A stretch of DNA of 57,737 nucleotides from positions 1 to 57,737 of the forward strand of contig NZ_JASBRG010000007.1 of NCBI RefSeq assembly GCF_029961145.1. The letters are read 5' to 3'. Source of the stretch: Pinibacter soli (GTDB lineage Bacteria > Bacteroidota > Bacteroidia > Chitinophagales > Chitinophagaceae). Shown one piece after another: positions 1 through 10,900 of the stretch. The notes beneath the pieces are model-generated. The model ran no database searches, was not told the DNA's origin, and saw only the letters and a program-made list of their open reading frames with translations. Every line of letters begins with the position of its first letter. The stretch's first letter is position 1. The translations under genes and the position numbers were made by a program.

Positions 1-35
1 CTTACACATGCAAACACCCGAACAGGTATATCAAA

Positions 36-66
36 CAAAAATCCCGGTCACCTGAGGCAACCGGGA
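36..66 (-). terminator. Hairpin with T-tract on the minus strand
   Basis: Seven-base arms TCCCGGT (42-48) and ACCGGGA (60-66) form a perfect stem. Read on the minus strand it is followed by a T-rich run (complement of 31-41), as in an intrinsic terminator; the plus strand has no T-run after it. No minus-strand gene lies immediately to its right, so what it would terminate is unclear. Confidence 0.35.
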
Positions 67-119
67 CAATTTAAAAATCTGTCAACTTATTTTAGGACTA
101 TACAGATGTTTGAATTCGC

Positions 120-182
120 CAACGTGCCGCATCTCTAATTTTCAAATTTTCAAATCCTCAAATTTTTAAATTGTCCCCATTT
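120..182. repeat. A+T-rich word repeat upstream of the ROK gene
   Basis: Tandem copies of a TTTTCAAA-like word lie between the left-edge hairpin and the ROK promoter region. It resembles one arm of the TTGAAAATTG-type palindromes seen elsewhere in the window, such as 35905-36046. No coding potential was seen in 1-269 beyond this and the hairpin. Confidence 0.4.
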
Positions 183-269
183 CCATGTTAGAACAATAAA
201 ATGTTAATATTTATTTTAAAAACATTTTAAAACTTCTTGCATTTTTTTAAAAAGATATTCTATATTAGT

Positions 270-279
270 TAAACTTTTG
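270..279 (+). promoter_or_regulatory. Putative -7 box of the ROK gene
   Basis: TAAACTTTTG resembles the Bacteroidota -7 consensus TAnnTTTG with one extra spacer base. A TTG start at 277 would lie inside this box, so if the box is real, translation must begin at the ATG at 307. The -33 element is not clear. Confidence 0.35.
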
Positions 280-306
280 CCAAAAAGGATAACTAACGAA
301 GCTTAT

Positions 307-1482
307 ATGACTGCAAAAATCTTTCAATACAGAAGAAAAATTCTGCGTCAGCTATATTTCGAAAATGTGCTATCCTGCTCAGATATAAGTGAGCGGATAG
401 AAAAAAGCATTCCCCTGACAACAAGGGTGCTGAACGACCTTATTAGCGAGGGTGCCGTATTGGAAACAGGCCATGCTCCGTCAAAAGGAGGGCGCCGGCC
501 TTTGATGTACTCTATTAAACCCGATATCATTTACATAGTATCCGTAGCGATGGATCAGTTTGTGAGCCGTGTAGCCATTCTCGATATGCACAACAGGTTT
601 GTAACCCCTATAGTGAAGTTTGAGTTGCCATTAGCGAATACAACTGATGCACTGGACCAATTGGCAGAGAGAATAAACAGGTTAGTGGGGGAGTCAGGAA
701 TCGATAAGAAAAACATCAGCGGTGTGGGTATCGGCATGCCGGGCCTTATTGACATAGAAAGAGACACCAACTATTCATTCTTTGAGACGAAGCAAAAAGG
801 CGTAACAAAGTACCTCGAAAGTATTGTGGGGATGCCTGTTTTTATTGATAACGACAGTAGTTTGATAGCCCTTGCCGAATTGCGTTTTGGTGCTGCAAGA
901 AATAAGAAAAACGCAATGGTCATCAACATTGGATGGGGGATAGGCCTCGGGCTGATCTTAAATGCCGGGCTCTTTAGAGGGAACAACGGATTTGCCGGTG
1001 AGTTCAGCCATATACCGTTGTTTTCGAATGGCAAGATTTGTAGTTGTGGTAAAACAGGTTGTCTGGAAACAGAAGCTTCGCTCGCCCAGATTGCAGAGAA
1101 AGCGCAGGCGGGACTGAATAGCGGAAAAGTTTCCATGTTAAAATCCATTCCCGAGAACTACGAACAAGCGACCGAGACTATTATTAATGCTGCGGCAAAA
1201 GGCGATCAGTTCTCAATTGAACTGCTGTCAGAATCAGGCTATAGCATTGGACGTGCTGCAGCTATCCTGATACACGTACTAAACCCTGAAGTGATCATTT
1301 TAAGTGGCCGTGGAGCGTCGGCAGGAAAAGTATGGCAAGCTCCCATACAACAGGCCATTAATGAACATTGTATACCCAAGTTGTCTGAAAAAACTTCTAT
1401 CGAAATATCCACCCTTGGACATCATGCAGAACTGATTGGTGCGGCGGCTCTTGTGATGGAGCATTTCGAAAAAGTACCCTAG
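307..1482 (+). CDS. ROK-family transcriptional regulator
   Basis: A 391-residue DNA-binding sugar-sensor protein. The first ~75 residues look like a winged helix-turn-helix followed by the GGRRPLMYS linker typical of ROK regulators. The rest is a ROK/ASKHA fold: VGIGMPGLID, the glycine-rich INIGWGIGLG nucleotide-site strand, and a cysteine cluster CSCGKTGCLE matching the ROK zinc site, preceded by the SH of EFSHIPLF. ROK regulators usually repress sugar-uptake genes and release DNA on binding a sugar or sugar phosphate. The susC/susD-type pair starts 164 bases downstream on the same strand, so it is the likely target; this is inference. The reading frame stays open to a TTG at 277, but ATG 307 is preferred because the putative -7 box overlaps 277. 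A sugar kinase is less likely given the N-terminal DNA-binding domain. Confidence 0.9.
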   Translation: MTAKIFQYRRKILRQLYFENVLSCSDISERIEKSIPLTTRVLNDLISEGAVLETGHAPSKGGRRPLMYSIKPDIIYIVSVAMDQFVSRVAILDMHNRFVTPIVKFELPLANTTDALDQLAERINRLVGESGIDKKNISGVGIGMPGLIDIERDTNYSFFETKQKGVTKYLESIVGMPVFIDNDSSLIALAELRFGAARNKKNAMVINIGWGIGLGLILNAGLFRGNNGFAGEFSHIPLFSNGKICSCGKTGCLETEASLAQIAEKAQAGLNSGKVSMLKSIPENYEQATETIINAAAKGDQFSIELLSESGYSIGRAAAILIHVLNPEVIILSGRGASAGKVWQAPIQQAINEHCIPKLSEKTSIEISTLGHHAELIGAAALVMEHFEKVP

Positions 1483-1646
1483 AAAAAAAATAATTGATAA
1501 TCATAGTTGCCCGAAGAAATATGTAATCGCCGTATATCAGTGCGGCAGCATATTTCACAATGTTTGTGTCTGGCTCTAATGGTTAACTGTACCTCGTTCT
1601 TAATACTAACCAAATCTGTTCTTTCAATTTTAAAAACTAAAAAACG

Positions 1647-4600
1647 ATGAAGTCAACCAAAACGTTTCTTTTGCTTTTTATGCTCTTCTGCATAGGGGGC
1701 ATCGCCTTTGGGCAAGGAAAAATGACGGTGTCAGGTACCGTTAAAGACTCAACTGGCCACGCACTGGAAGGGGCCACTGTAACAGAAAAAGGTACATCCA
1801 ACAGAGTGCCAACCAACACGAGTGGTAACTTTACAATCAGTGTAAAACAAGGTGCACACCTGGTTATTTCTTACATTGGATTTGCCACTAAAGAAGTAGC
1901 TGCTTCTTCTTCCATGCAGATATTGCTTTCTGCCGGCAGTCAAACTACAGATGAAGTGGTTGTTACTGCCCTTGGTATTAAAAGACAATCAAAAGCGCTA
2001 GGTTACGCTGTGTCAAAAGTGGACGGCGACAGGATCATGGCCAGCGGTACGCCTTCCAACGCCTTGCAGGCGCTATATGGTGCGGCACCGGGTGTAACTG
2101 TTGCATCTACAGCTGCAGGTCCTTCCGGCGGTATGAAGATCAACATTCGTAACGCAGTGTCTTTTGACCAAAGCACATCAAATCGCCCGCTTATCGTTGT
2201 GGACGGTGTTCCAATTCATGACCAAAATACGCAAATGGGATACGCTGCTACTGATCGTGATAATGGTACAGGTATCAATGATATTAACCCTGATGATATT
2301 GCTTCTTTCGAAATCTTGAAAGGTGCGAAAGCCTCAGTATTATACGGTTATCAAGGTGCCAATGGTGTTGTATTGATCACCACCAAAAGCGGCGCAAAAG
2401 GTAAAGGATTGGGCGTCGCGGCTTCATTCACCACTACATGGGACCGCGTAGCTTTTCTTCCTAAACTGCAAACTGAGTATGGAACAGGTTCCAGCCCAAG
2501 CAACTCAAGAAACGACGCACAAGGATATTATATTGATCCGGCTACAGGAAAAAGAACCCTTGCTACAACATTGGGAGATGGCTTCGGTGCTGCTGCGTTC
2601 GGACCAAAATTTGACCCAAGCGTAAGTCTTGTATGGTGGGACGGAGTATCAAGACCATGGCAGGCTCAAACCAGCAATATCTACAATGATCTTTACCAAA
2701 CGGGCCATCAGAATACAACAAACGTTTCTGTAGGCGGTGCAAATGAGCAGGGACAGATCCGTTTCTCATACACCAATACAACTATGCCTGGTACAAGGCC
2801 AGGTTCAAAATATGATAAAAACACTTTCAGCCTTAACACGTCTTACAAAGTAAACAACTTTGTTACGTTAAGATACGCAGGCAACTTTTTCATTTCCCAA
2901 AACGTAAATGCCGCCAACCTGAACACAATGAATGGTGAAGGACAGCAGGCAGAAATCGGTGCTTATAGCGCAGATATCAATGTAGGTTTGTTAAATCAGC
3001 ACATGGTAACTGCAGACGGATATAACTACTTTGCTTCTCCGGCGAATAAATATTTAATTTCCAACGGTAGAAAAGCTGTTGTAGGTTATTTGTGGGACCA
3101 AACGCAAAACAATTCCACTTTTACAAGAAACCACAATATCCAGTCTTTAACTGCTGATATCAGACTTTCTAAGATATTCAGCATCACTGCAACAGGCGGA
3201 TTGGATTACAGCACGGAGAGAAATGTGTATAAGGGAAAATTGCTGGACCCTTCATTAATTGGACCTAACAGTGGTATGATGTACAGTGATGTAACGAACA
3301 TTTACAAGAATACCTATGGTCAGGGTATGTTGAACTTCAACACCAAACTAAATGAAGACCTGGCATTGTCCGGCTTTGTGGGTGGTATCGTTCAGAAAAA
3401 TACACTTGAAGGAAAAGGTGCAGCTGTAAATGGTTACGGTGGCGGAGGTATGGTAATTCCAAACTTCTTCTCATTTACTAACCTGCCACAGGGTGTACAA
3501 CCTACATACCAGTTTCAAAATGGTGAGGACTTGTTGTACGCTTTGGTGGGATCTGCGCAATTGGCATGGAGAAATCAGCTTTTTGTGGAGGCACAATATA
3601 GAAACGACTGGTCATCTATTTTGCCAAAAGAAAGCAGAAGTTATCCATATCCTGGCATAAGCGCGGCATGGGTATTAAGCGAAACCCTAAAATTGCCGAC
3701 GATATTTGATTATGCTAAAATAAGAACATCGTATGCAGAAGTGGGTCGCCCCGGACCTCGTTATTTCAGTAACATAAATTATACTGTTTCTCAAGTTGGC
3801 GGTGGCTATGTGTTTACTCCTCAGCCGGATTTGCCTCCGATGGATTCAGCAGGCAATCCAAAATTGAAAAACGAGCGTAAACGCGAATATGAAGTGGGTT
3901 TTGAAACTTACCTGTTTAAAAACAGAAGATTGGGTGTTGACTTCTCTTACTACAATTCAACTATCTACGACCAGATCATGGCGGTAGCCGCTCCTCCGGG
4001 CACAGGTTTTAAAAATTATAGAATGAATGCTGGTTCGGTTAAGACCAAAGGCTGGGAACTGGCTATTAAAACAAAACCAATCTTAACCAAAGATTTCGAG
4101 TGGGATCTTAATCTGAATTTTGCTCATGGCAAAACTGTTGTTGAAAGACTGGACGGACAACTGCAATCACTCACATTGTGGACCGCGTTCAACTCTGTGA
4201 ATGCAGTGGCAAAAGTTGGTCAGGAATATGGTCAGCTTTATGCAACTAAAGCAACTTATACTTACGACAAAGCAGGTGATCCTAACAATGGAAAAAGAGT
4301 GGTGAATTCTGCGGGTTCAGCTTATGATTACAAAAGCGCAGAAAAACTGGTGGGTAAAACAATTCCAGATTTAACAGGAGGCGTTTTCACTTCTTTCGCT
4401 TACAAGAATTTGCGCGTTATTGCAAACTTCGATTACCAGTTTGGTGCTACGATTCTTTCAGGTGCAGAAACTTACATGATGGCAGCGGGTTCATTGAACG
4501 AGTCAGTGAAATACAGGGATGCGGCACATGGTGGTGTTGCTTATTACCTGGATGCAAATTCAAACAAAGTTGCGGGTAACAACCCTAATGGAAACACTTT

Positions 4601-4976
4601 CCACGATGGTGTGATTCTGGATGGTGTTACTACAGATGGTAAAACAAATACTAAGGTGGTGACTGCTGAGAATTACTATTATGATTCATATTTCTCAAAC
4701 GGTTTCTTCCCTGAGGACAGAATTTATAAGAGCGATTATATAGCATTGCGTAACTTAGCATTTGATTACACTGTTAGCTCAAAAATTGCTCAAAAAATCA
4801 AAATGCAAAACCTGGTTATTTCAGTTTTTGCAAATAATGTTGCCTACCTATACAAAGCTGCACCGAATTCAATACCTGAGTCAACTAACGGAACAGGATG
4901 GGGCGTAGGTTCTTACGGAACTACAGCATTGCCTGCACAACGTTCAATAGGTATTTCTATTAAAACTAAATTCTAA
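1647..4976 (+). CDS. SusC/RagA-type TonB-dependent outer-membrane transporter
   Basis: This 1109-residue protein imports oligosaccharides or other large ligands across the outer membrane using TonB energy. In order it shows a Sec signal peptide ending near FGQ (residues 1-23), a carboxypeptidase-regulatory-like beta-sandwich (about 25-95, beginning VSGTVKD), a TonB-box-like stretch DEVVVTALGIKR, and the SusC plug with RPLIVVDGVP and GANGVVLITTKSG. A long beta-barrel ends KTKF, with a terminal aromatic residue. Length is normal for SusC. The SusD partner begins 10 bases after its stop, so the two are co-transcribed and form one uptake complex. The ROK regulator upstream probably controls the pair. 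The substrate cannot be read from sequence, and no glycoside hydrolase is directly attached. Confidence 0.95.
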   Translation: MKSTKTFLLLFMLFCIGGIAFGQGKMTVSGTVKDSTGHALEGATVTEKGTSNRVPTNTSGNFTISVKQGAHLVISYIGFATKEVAASSSMQILLSAGSQTTDEVVVTALGIKRQSKALGYAVSKVDGDRIMASGTPSNALQALYGAAPGVTVASTAAGPSGGMKINIRNAVSFDQSTSNRPLIVVDGVPIHDQNTQMGYAATDRDNGTGINDINPDDIASFEILKGAKASVLYGYQGANGVVLITTKSGAKGKGLGVAASFTTTWDRVAFLPKLQTEYGTGSSPSNSRNDAQGYYIDPATGKRTLATTLGDGFGAAAFGPKFDPSVSLVWWDGVSRPWQAQTSNIYNDLYQTGHQNTTNVSVGGANEQGQIRFSYTNTTMPGTRPGSKYDKNTFSLNTSYKVNNFVTLRYAGNFFISQNVNAANLNTMNGEGQQAEIGAYSADINVGLLNQHMVTADGYNYFASPANKYLISNGRKAVVGYLWDQTQNNSTFTRNHNIQSLTADIRLSKIFSITATGGLDYSTERNVYKGKLLDPSLIGPNSGMMYSDVTNIYKNTYGQGMLNFNTKLNEDLALSGFVGGIVQKNTLEGKGAAVNGYGGGGMVIPNFFSFTNLPQGVQPTYQFQNGEDLLYALVGSAQLAWRNQLFVEAQYRNDWSSILPKESRSYPYPGISAAWVLSETLKLPTIFDYAKIRTSYAEVGRPGPRYFSNINYTVSQVGGGYVFTPQPDLPPMDSAGNPKLKNERKREYEVGFETYLFKNRRLGVDFSYYNSTIYDQIMAVAAPPGTGFKNYRMNAGSVKTKGWELAIKTKPILTKDFEWDLNLNFAHGKTVVERLDGQLQSLTLWTAFNSVNAVAKVGQEYGQLYATKATYTYDKAGDPNNGKRVVNSAGSAYDYKSAEKLVGKTIPDLTGGVFTSFAYKNLRVIANFDYQFGATILSGAETYMMAAGSLNESVKYRDAAHGGVAYYLDANSNKVAGNNPNGNTFHDGVILDGVTTDGKTNTKVVTAENYYYDSYFSNGFFPEDRIYKSDYIALRNLAFDYTVSSKIAQKIKMQNLVISVFANNVAYLYKAAPNSIPESTNGTGWGVGSYGTTALPAQRSIGISIKTKF

Positions 4977-4986
4977 AAAAACTAAG

Positions 4987-6966
4987 ATGAAATACGTAAA
5001 AATAAAATCAGCCGTTTTGCTTACGTTGTTGCTGTCATCGGTGGCATGTAAGAAAAACCTAGACGATCTATATCAAAATCCTGATGGATATTCGAGAAGC
5101 CAGGCCAATAATTCAGGAGTAAGCGTAATAGCCGGCTTCTTCACTTCTCAGTTGAGTCAGGGATTTTTTCTTACTGGTGATTATGGGGCCACTTACCACC
5201 AGGTAAGAAGTGGAAACAGAACCATCGCAAGCTCCATGCAGGCTTATAACGTAATGTCAGAAGGAAGCGCCAAAGCTCTGGCAGATGTTGAACATGACTG
5301 GGGTACAGGTGGCTTTAACGAAACTGTTTTCAACTTCGTTAATACACAATGGATCACTCCAATCCTTTGGGCTCAACATGAGTTCAATTCGTCAACAAAA
5401 CGAACCAAATTAGACAGTTTATATATAAACCTGATGCATGTGCTGAAAGGCTTTGCATACCAGAGAGCTACTGATTTGTACGATAAAGTTCCGTACATCG
5501 AGACAGGTTCAGCAGGCGGTCTTGATGGCATTAAGGCAAAATACCTGGGCCAGTCAGACATCTATCCGAAAATAATCAACGATTATAAAGTTGCAGAAGC
5601 TGCATTGGTAAGCCTGACACTTTCTTCCACTGAACAGGCATCCTTTACTCAACAGGACATCCTTTTGGGTGGAAGCATTCTGCAATGGCGCAAGTATATC
5701 AATTCACTAAGACTACGTGCTGCCATGAACGTAAGTGAGGTAATGCCTCAACTTACAAGCCAGGTGCTTACTGAGCTGCAGGGCAAACCGTTATTGTCTG
5801 CTTATAACGATGAGGCAGGTGTGTCCGACGTTACGCTTATTGCTCTTAATCGTATTTGTAACGAATTGGGTATTACCAGAGCTTACAGAGAAAGAGTTGA
5901 TGACTGCCGTGCCGGAAAAAAATTCCTGCAGGATGTAATGAACGTTACACCTACACAGACGAGCAAAGTGGTAAACGGACAAACACTGCAATACTTTAGC
6001 GGCGAAAATTCCGCAGCAGGTTTAGTGGCAGGTACTGTTGACCCTCGCGTTTCTTACATATTTGCTCCTGACTGGAGTGGCAGATATATTGGTCTGGACA
6101 CTAAATGGGATGGCAATACCGATCCAAATAGTTATCTGAACAAAGCTTTGCGTGGTATGTACATCAATGATCCGATTCTGACTGACATAAATAAAACAAC
6201 TTTTTATTATGGTGTAAACAATAGTCAGTCAATCGCATTGGATGCCGCTTCAAAGGCAGATCTCACAAAACGTGAAGCATTTCTGTTGACCAACTTGCGC
6301 AGCAGACTGGCAAACTACGATGACAACCAGGGCAACGTAGGTACAGAAAATCCGCTGATAGCAGAGCTCAACATTCGCCCGGAATTCAACTTCGCAGCGA
6401 AATATCCAACCATTCACGCAGTGGAAACAGAACTTTCATTGGCTGAAGCAGCCGTTAGGGGCTTGGGCCCTGTGAGTGGAACTGCAACTCAACACTACAA
6501 GAATGCGATCATATTGTCTTGCAAATACTGGTATAATTTGAATATAAACAATCAATATTCCAAATCAACTTTACCTGCGTTGCCAACAACAATGGATGAT
6601 TCAAGAATCAACAACAGACCTGCGATGGAGTATAACGCAGCAGCGTATGCGGACTTTGCAGCTTCGAAATTTGACGCAATGTCAAGCCAGCAAAAAGTAC
6701 AGGCGATCTTTGATCAGCTTCAGTTGCATTATCAGTTGTTTAACTTTGAAGTGCCATACACTGCTGCACGCAGATTGATTAAATATGTGGGCACTAACCC
6801 TGCGGCTATGTACGAAAGATACAAATGGAAAGAAAGGATGACTTACCCAAGCAGCGTTCAGGCTTCTGATCCGGATGGTTGGGCAATCATTAGTCCTTCA
6901 AACAATCCTGATCTTCCTGTATGGTTAACAGGCCGTACAACAAAATGGAAGAATGCATTGGAATAA
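4987..6966 (+). CDS. SusD/RagB-type glycan-binding lipoprotein
   Basis: A 659-residue surface lipoprotein that caps the SusC channel. The signal peptide ends in a lipobox SSVAC with the lipidated cysteine at residue 21, followed by charged KKNLDD. The remainder is helix-rich with the WRKYINSLRLRAAM segment typical of SusD TPR-like cores. It is longer than the usual 480-600 residues of SusD proteins. It follows the SusC gene by 10 bases and is closed by a strong terminator at 6998, defining a two-gene transport operon. Ligand is unknown. Pairing with SusC makes the call secure even though sequence conservation in this family is low. Confidence 0.92.
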   Translation: MKYVKIKSAVLLTLLLSSVACKKNLDDLYQNPDGYSRSQANNSGVSVIAGFFTSQLSQGFFLTGDYGATYHQVRSGNRTIASSMQAYNVMSEGSAKALADVEHDWGTGGFNETVFNFVNTQWITPILWAQHEFNSSTKRTKLDSLYINLMHVLKGFAYQRATDLYDKVPYIETGSAGGLDGIKAKYLGQSDIYPKIINDYKVAEAALVSLTLSSTEQASFTQQDILLGGSILQWRKYINSLRLRAAMNVSEVMPQLTSQVLTELQGKPLLSAYNDEAGVSDVTLIALNRICNELGITRAYRERVDDCRAGKKFLQDVMNVTPTQTSKVVNGQTLQYFSGENSAAGLVAGTVDPRVSYIFAPDWSGRYIGLDTKWDGNTDPNSYLNKALRGMYINDPILTDINKTTFYYGVNNSQSIALDAASKADLTKREAFLLTNLRSRLANYDDNQGNVGTENPLIAELNIRPEFNFAAKYPTIHAVETELSLAEAAVRGLGPVSGTATQHYKNAIILSCKYWYNLNINNQYSKSTLPALPTTMDDSRINNRPAMEYNAAAYADFAASKFDAMSSQQKVQAIFDQLQLHYQLFNFEVPYTAARRLIKYVGTNPAAMYERYKWKERMTYPSSVQASDPDGWAIISPSNNPDLPVWLTGRTTKWKNALE

Positions 6967-6997
6967 GAATGATGGTGGTCTTAAAAAACATAGAAAA

Positions 6998-7025
6998 AGA
7001 TCCGGTCGTAAGACCGGATCTTTTT
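6998..7025 (+). terminator. Intrinsic terminator after the susC/susD-type pair
   Basis: Ten-base perfect arms AGATCCGGTC (6998-7007) and GACCGGATCT (7012-7021) with a GTAA loop, followed by T-rich sequence. It lies 31 bases after the SusD stop. Confidence 0.85.
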
Positions 7026-7163
7026 ATTGGAGGTAAGCCGTTATGTGCGACTCTATTTATTTGACGATTTGTTCCGTGACTGTAATTAAAAAAACAATTG
7101 CTCTTTTTTCGGATCAACGAAAAATCATCGTTTTCCCTAATAAAAATTTCTGTTCAATACTGT

Positions 7164-7730
7164 TTAAGCCAGTTCTTTTTCCTTTAGGAAAACAGAAAGT
7201 TCTAAACAGAGAGATTCGCCTTTGTCCTGGTTGTACCAGCGTTGTAGAGAATCGAGGATTTCTAATTTGCTTGCGTTTGCGGACTTCAAATGGTTTGCCA
7301 GTCGCTGAGCTGAAATAGCTCGCGGTCCCCAAACAAAGACGTCATTTCCGGTATCATCTCTCACTATTAATTTCGGTATAGCTTTGCCACCATTGGTAAG
7401 ATATTGTTCTATCAGGAATGGATCACTGTCACGAAGCTGTATTTCGTAAGTCAGCAAATCATTCTGCTCCGTCATCTGTACCAGAAACGGCACTGTGTGT
7501 GCTGCGTCGCCGCACCAGGGTTCAGAAATGATTATCCAGTGTTGTGGTTGAGAGATTTGCTTTAGTTGAGTCACCAGTTTTTTGTCCAAAGCCATTTGTG
7601 CATCCCAACGCCTCATTCTTGACCTGTTTAATCGAACGTAATTCAGATACGTAGCGTCATCATAGGGCGCGGCTGGATGCGGGTTTTCTAGAATTTCGTC
7701 AAACAGTTGTTTATAGGTACTGTAATTCAT
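7164..7730 (-). CDS. Thioredoxin-fold protein with a single active-site cysteine
   Basis: A 188-residue protein of the thioredoxin-like type. The core strand WIIISEPWCGDAAHTVP holds the redox loop: Trp-Cys73-Gly-Asp-Ala, so the second cysteine of a classic CxxC is absent. A cis-proline-like KAIPKLIV follows, as expected for the fold. No signal peptide is visible, so it is probably cytoplasmic. The loss of the second cysteine suggests a monothiol or non-redox role rather than a disulphide reductase; this is inference. The frame is open up to a start at 7811, but the conserved region begins at the ATG at 7730, which I prefer. It lies downstream of the caspase operon on the same strand but is separated from it by a repeat-filled 261-base gap. 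Confidence 0.75.
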   Translation of the reverse strand: MNYSTYKQLFDEILENPHPAAPYDDATYLNYVRLNRSRMRRWDAQMALDKKLVTQLKQISQPQHWIIISEPWCGDAAHTVPFLVQMTEQNDLLTYEIQLRDSDPFLIEQYLTNGGKAIPKLIVRDDTGNDVFVWGPRAISAQRLANHLKSANASKLEILDSLQRWYNQDKGESLCLELSVFLKEKELA

Positions 7731-7820
7731 GTTATTTGCTTTTTCAATGTTTTCAGAGTTCGATTCCGCAAAATAGGGACGGAATAAATCAAAGTTTATG
7801 ATTATGGTCACTATGCAGAA

Positions 7821-7987
7821 TGACTGAATGGACTAAATAACTGAGTAACTAATAACTGAATAATTGAGTAGACTGAATAAACTGAACTTTAGGTGGCAAA
7901 TAACCTAATTGTATCAATCAATAACTCATTCGGCTTTTAGTTTACTCAATCTATTCAATCTATTCAGCCACTCAGTTATTCGGTCAT
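7821..7987. repeat. CTGAATAA-type intergenic palindrome
   Basis: The left half carries many ACTGAATAA-like words and the right half their reverse complements (TTATTCAG-like), giving a long imperfect inverted repeat between the caspase gene and the thioredoxin gene. It belongs to the same word family as 46951-47040, 47764-47872 and 49541-49644 but lacks an obvious copy of their conserved centre. Confidence 0.6.
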
Positions 7988-7991
7988 TTCC

Positions 7992-10900
7992 TCACCACAA
8001 CTGCCAGTTGAATTCTGCCAGTTCCTGGCGGTTATCAGTGTTTTGATTGCCGCCGGATTTGGCACTCACGCACTGGTTTACTTTTGTGCTCAGTTCGTTA
8101 ATGCTCATTTTGCTGTTTTGCTGAAGCTGTGCAATGATGCAGGATGTGAACCAACCATTGGTAATGCCGCCGCCTTCTCCGGCGGATTCATTGCTTTGTG
8201 CGGCAGAAAGAACGTAAGCTCCATTGTTTCGGCGAATGTCTACAAACGCTTCTTTCATCAATTTAAATATATCTGTGGAGGAGCTTTGCGATGGATCATT
8301 GTTTTCTGCCACATCAAGAATTTCAATACTTCCTGCTTTATTTTTATCCTTATCATCATTTCCTTTTTTTGTGCCGGGTATATTGTTGGCGCTGGTATTC
8401 ATGCTGCCGTCAGACTCCCCGCTGTGACATGCATCAAGCAGCAATAGTTTTTTTCTTGCAGGAATACTGTCGAGCAATTCTTCCAGTTGCGCATAAGAAA
8501 TGCCATTTAGCGAAGGATCATTTACATCTGTATTGCCCGTTACAAAATAAAAATCATCAGGATGCTGCGGATCCACCATGCCATGTCCGCTGAAGCTTAC
8601 GATCACTTTATCATCAACAGAAGCATTCATCAGTTTTTGTTTGAGAGCAAGAATATTTTCTTTCGTGGCGGCTTCATTCATCAATGTGTCGATTAACATT
8701 TTGTTGCCGAATTTCTGTTTGAGTGCAGCTGTTAAATCACGTATATCCTTTACGCAGTAGCTGAGATCTACGAACGAAGAGTGGGCGCTGTAATTGTTAA
8801 TGCCAATGCCGATGAAATAGATTTTTGAACTTAATGGCTTGTTTGGTGTGTAGGTTACGTACAATGCCTCTTTTCTGCTGGATGCGGCGTTTTCATTTGT
8901 GCAAGTCATCTCAATTTTGTTCATGCCTTCGCTCAGCAAAACTGTCTGCGTAATGTTCGCAATGTGCGATGCATTCATGAGTTGCTTACCATTAATTCCA
9001 TTTAGCGGCACATCATTAATAAAAATATTGTAGCTCTTAATATTATAGAGGCTATCGGAAATAGTGAATGTAAGAGTCAGTTGTTGTGTAGGGGTAAACG
9101 GCTGTATATTTTCCGCGTTAACCACCACTGATGGCACATGCAATGTTTTATTGTTGAAATCTTTTTCTGTAAAACCATTCTTCTTTATTCTGTCCTGCCA
9201 TGCTTTGTAGTATTCGTTAATAAGCCGGTGATCATTGCTTCCAATGGTTTCCAGCACTTTGTCCGGACGATTGAACTGTAAATCAAACTGATTAAAATTA
9301 TACAGCTTGCCGTTGAGTTTGAAGTTCAGATATTTGGTATCGGTTCGGGAAGAAATGAAATAGTAGCCTTCCGGAGAAATGATCGCATAATCATGATCTT
9401 TAAAAAACACCATTGTAAAAACTTCGCGGCCATTTGCAAGATCCCATTTCGTTAAGGTGCCACCTTCGCACCATGTGTATATATACTTACTGTCAGGCGT
9501 GTACACCGCGCCATTCACCACTCCCGCAGTTCTCATTTTTAGGTTGTAGAGTGGTGTGCCGTTTTGTGCATTTATTATCCGCGCAAAATGAGCACCCACG
9601 GATAGCATCGGATCAGCTAAAAGACAAGCGGTCTTTTTATTAGGACTGGTGATGTATTTGTTGGTGATAGAGCCGAGTTTTTCACCGTTAAAAGAGAGTG
9701 GGGTTTTGAAAACGATATTTCCCCGAAGGTCCTGGCAATAAGTGTAACCAGGATTAGAGCGGCTGTCGCCATCTTCAAACGTGCCGATCAGGTATTTCCC
9801 ATCATCGCTAATAATCGGCATCGGAAAAAAGAGGTATTCCTGCTTCGTTGAAATGGGCGTTACAACGCTTTTGGGAGCAGCTTTGCTTATCGCATAGGGG
9901 ACATCATACTTTGTAATGTAGCTTCTCAATTCATTGTTGTATGGAATGTTGGTTCCATCGGCAAACAGCAAAGTCGTATCCGTGCCTTTGTTGCTTTTCA
10001 ACATACCGAACATCAATGTTACGGTTGGTGGACCCATGTGTCTGCGCGGGTTCACCATGTCGGAGGACGTTGTTTTTACTGTAAAAGATTGCAGTCCGGG
10101 ATAGTTGAGTTTAATGAACCTTTTGTTTTCACCGGGTTTTTCCGGCGTATTGCAATCGTTTCCTATCAGCAGTTTTGTATCGGAATGCGTATTGTAAGGA
10201 ATTTCTTTTATAATGGAAGGCGTGTCGTTGTTAATGATCATCAGCATGCCATTTGACTGAAAGTTTTCTCCAAGATCAAGAATGCTGTATTTGTCTTTAA
10301 ATAAGTATTGAACGTTTAAAATGGTGGAAGAGGGTGATGGAATAAACGTCAGTTTGTCTATAGAATTTACATTTTGCATGCCGAACATACTTCTTGTAAC
10401 GTACCAGACTTTCGGAGAAAAACTGCTGGTATGCATTAACGTTACAGGGTCTATCACATTGATACTATTGGCGATTTCTTTCGCTATTGAATCTGTAAAA
10501 TCCCACAGGCTCAGATTTCCGTCTTGATGACCTGTCACGAGAAATTTATCATTGGGACTGAACGTCATTGCAGACACCGGATTTTTGATGTCACAGTGAC
10601 TGATCATTTTGTGCGCATTGTTAAAAATGCTGATCCGGCAGAGTGTGTCATGATCATACAGTGTCATTTGAGCTGCAGCATAATAAAGCTGTCCATTGCC
10701 GCTTGTGGTGATCACGGCGTTGTCATATGCATCTTGCGGCATTAATGTCTGCATAGAGTCCCTCAATGTGAAGCGCACCATTTTCGCAACCGGCGGAGTG
10801 TCGGGCCTATCGGGCCTGGAAACCAGGTATGTCATCAACATTGCAGAATCGTTTTTATTGAAACTACAATGTTCCAAAGCTACCGGTAACCTGCAGACCA

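Noticed and set aside
277-306. TTG start for the ROK gene
   Set aside because: It lies inside the putative -7 box; ATG 307 gives the usual ROK N-terminus.
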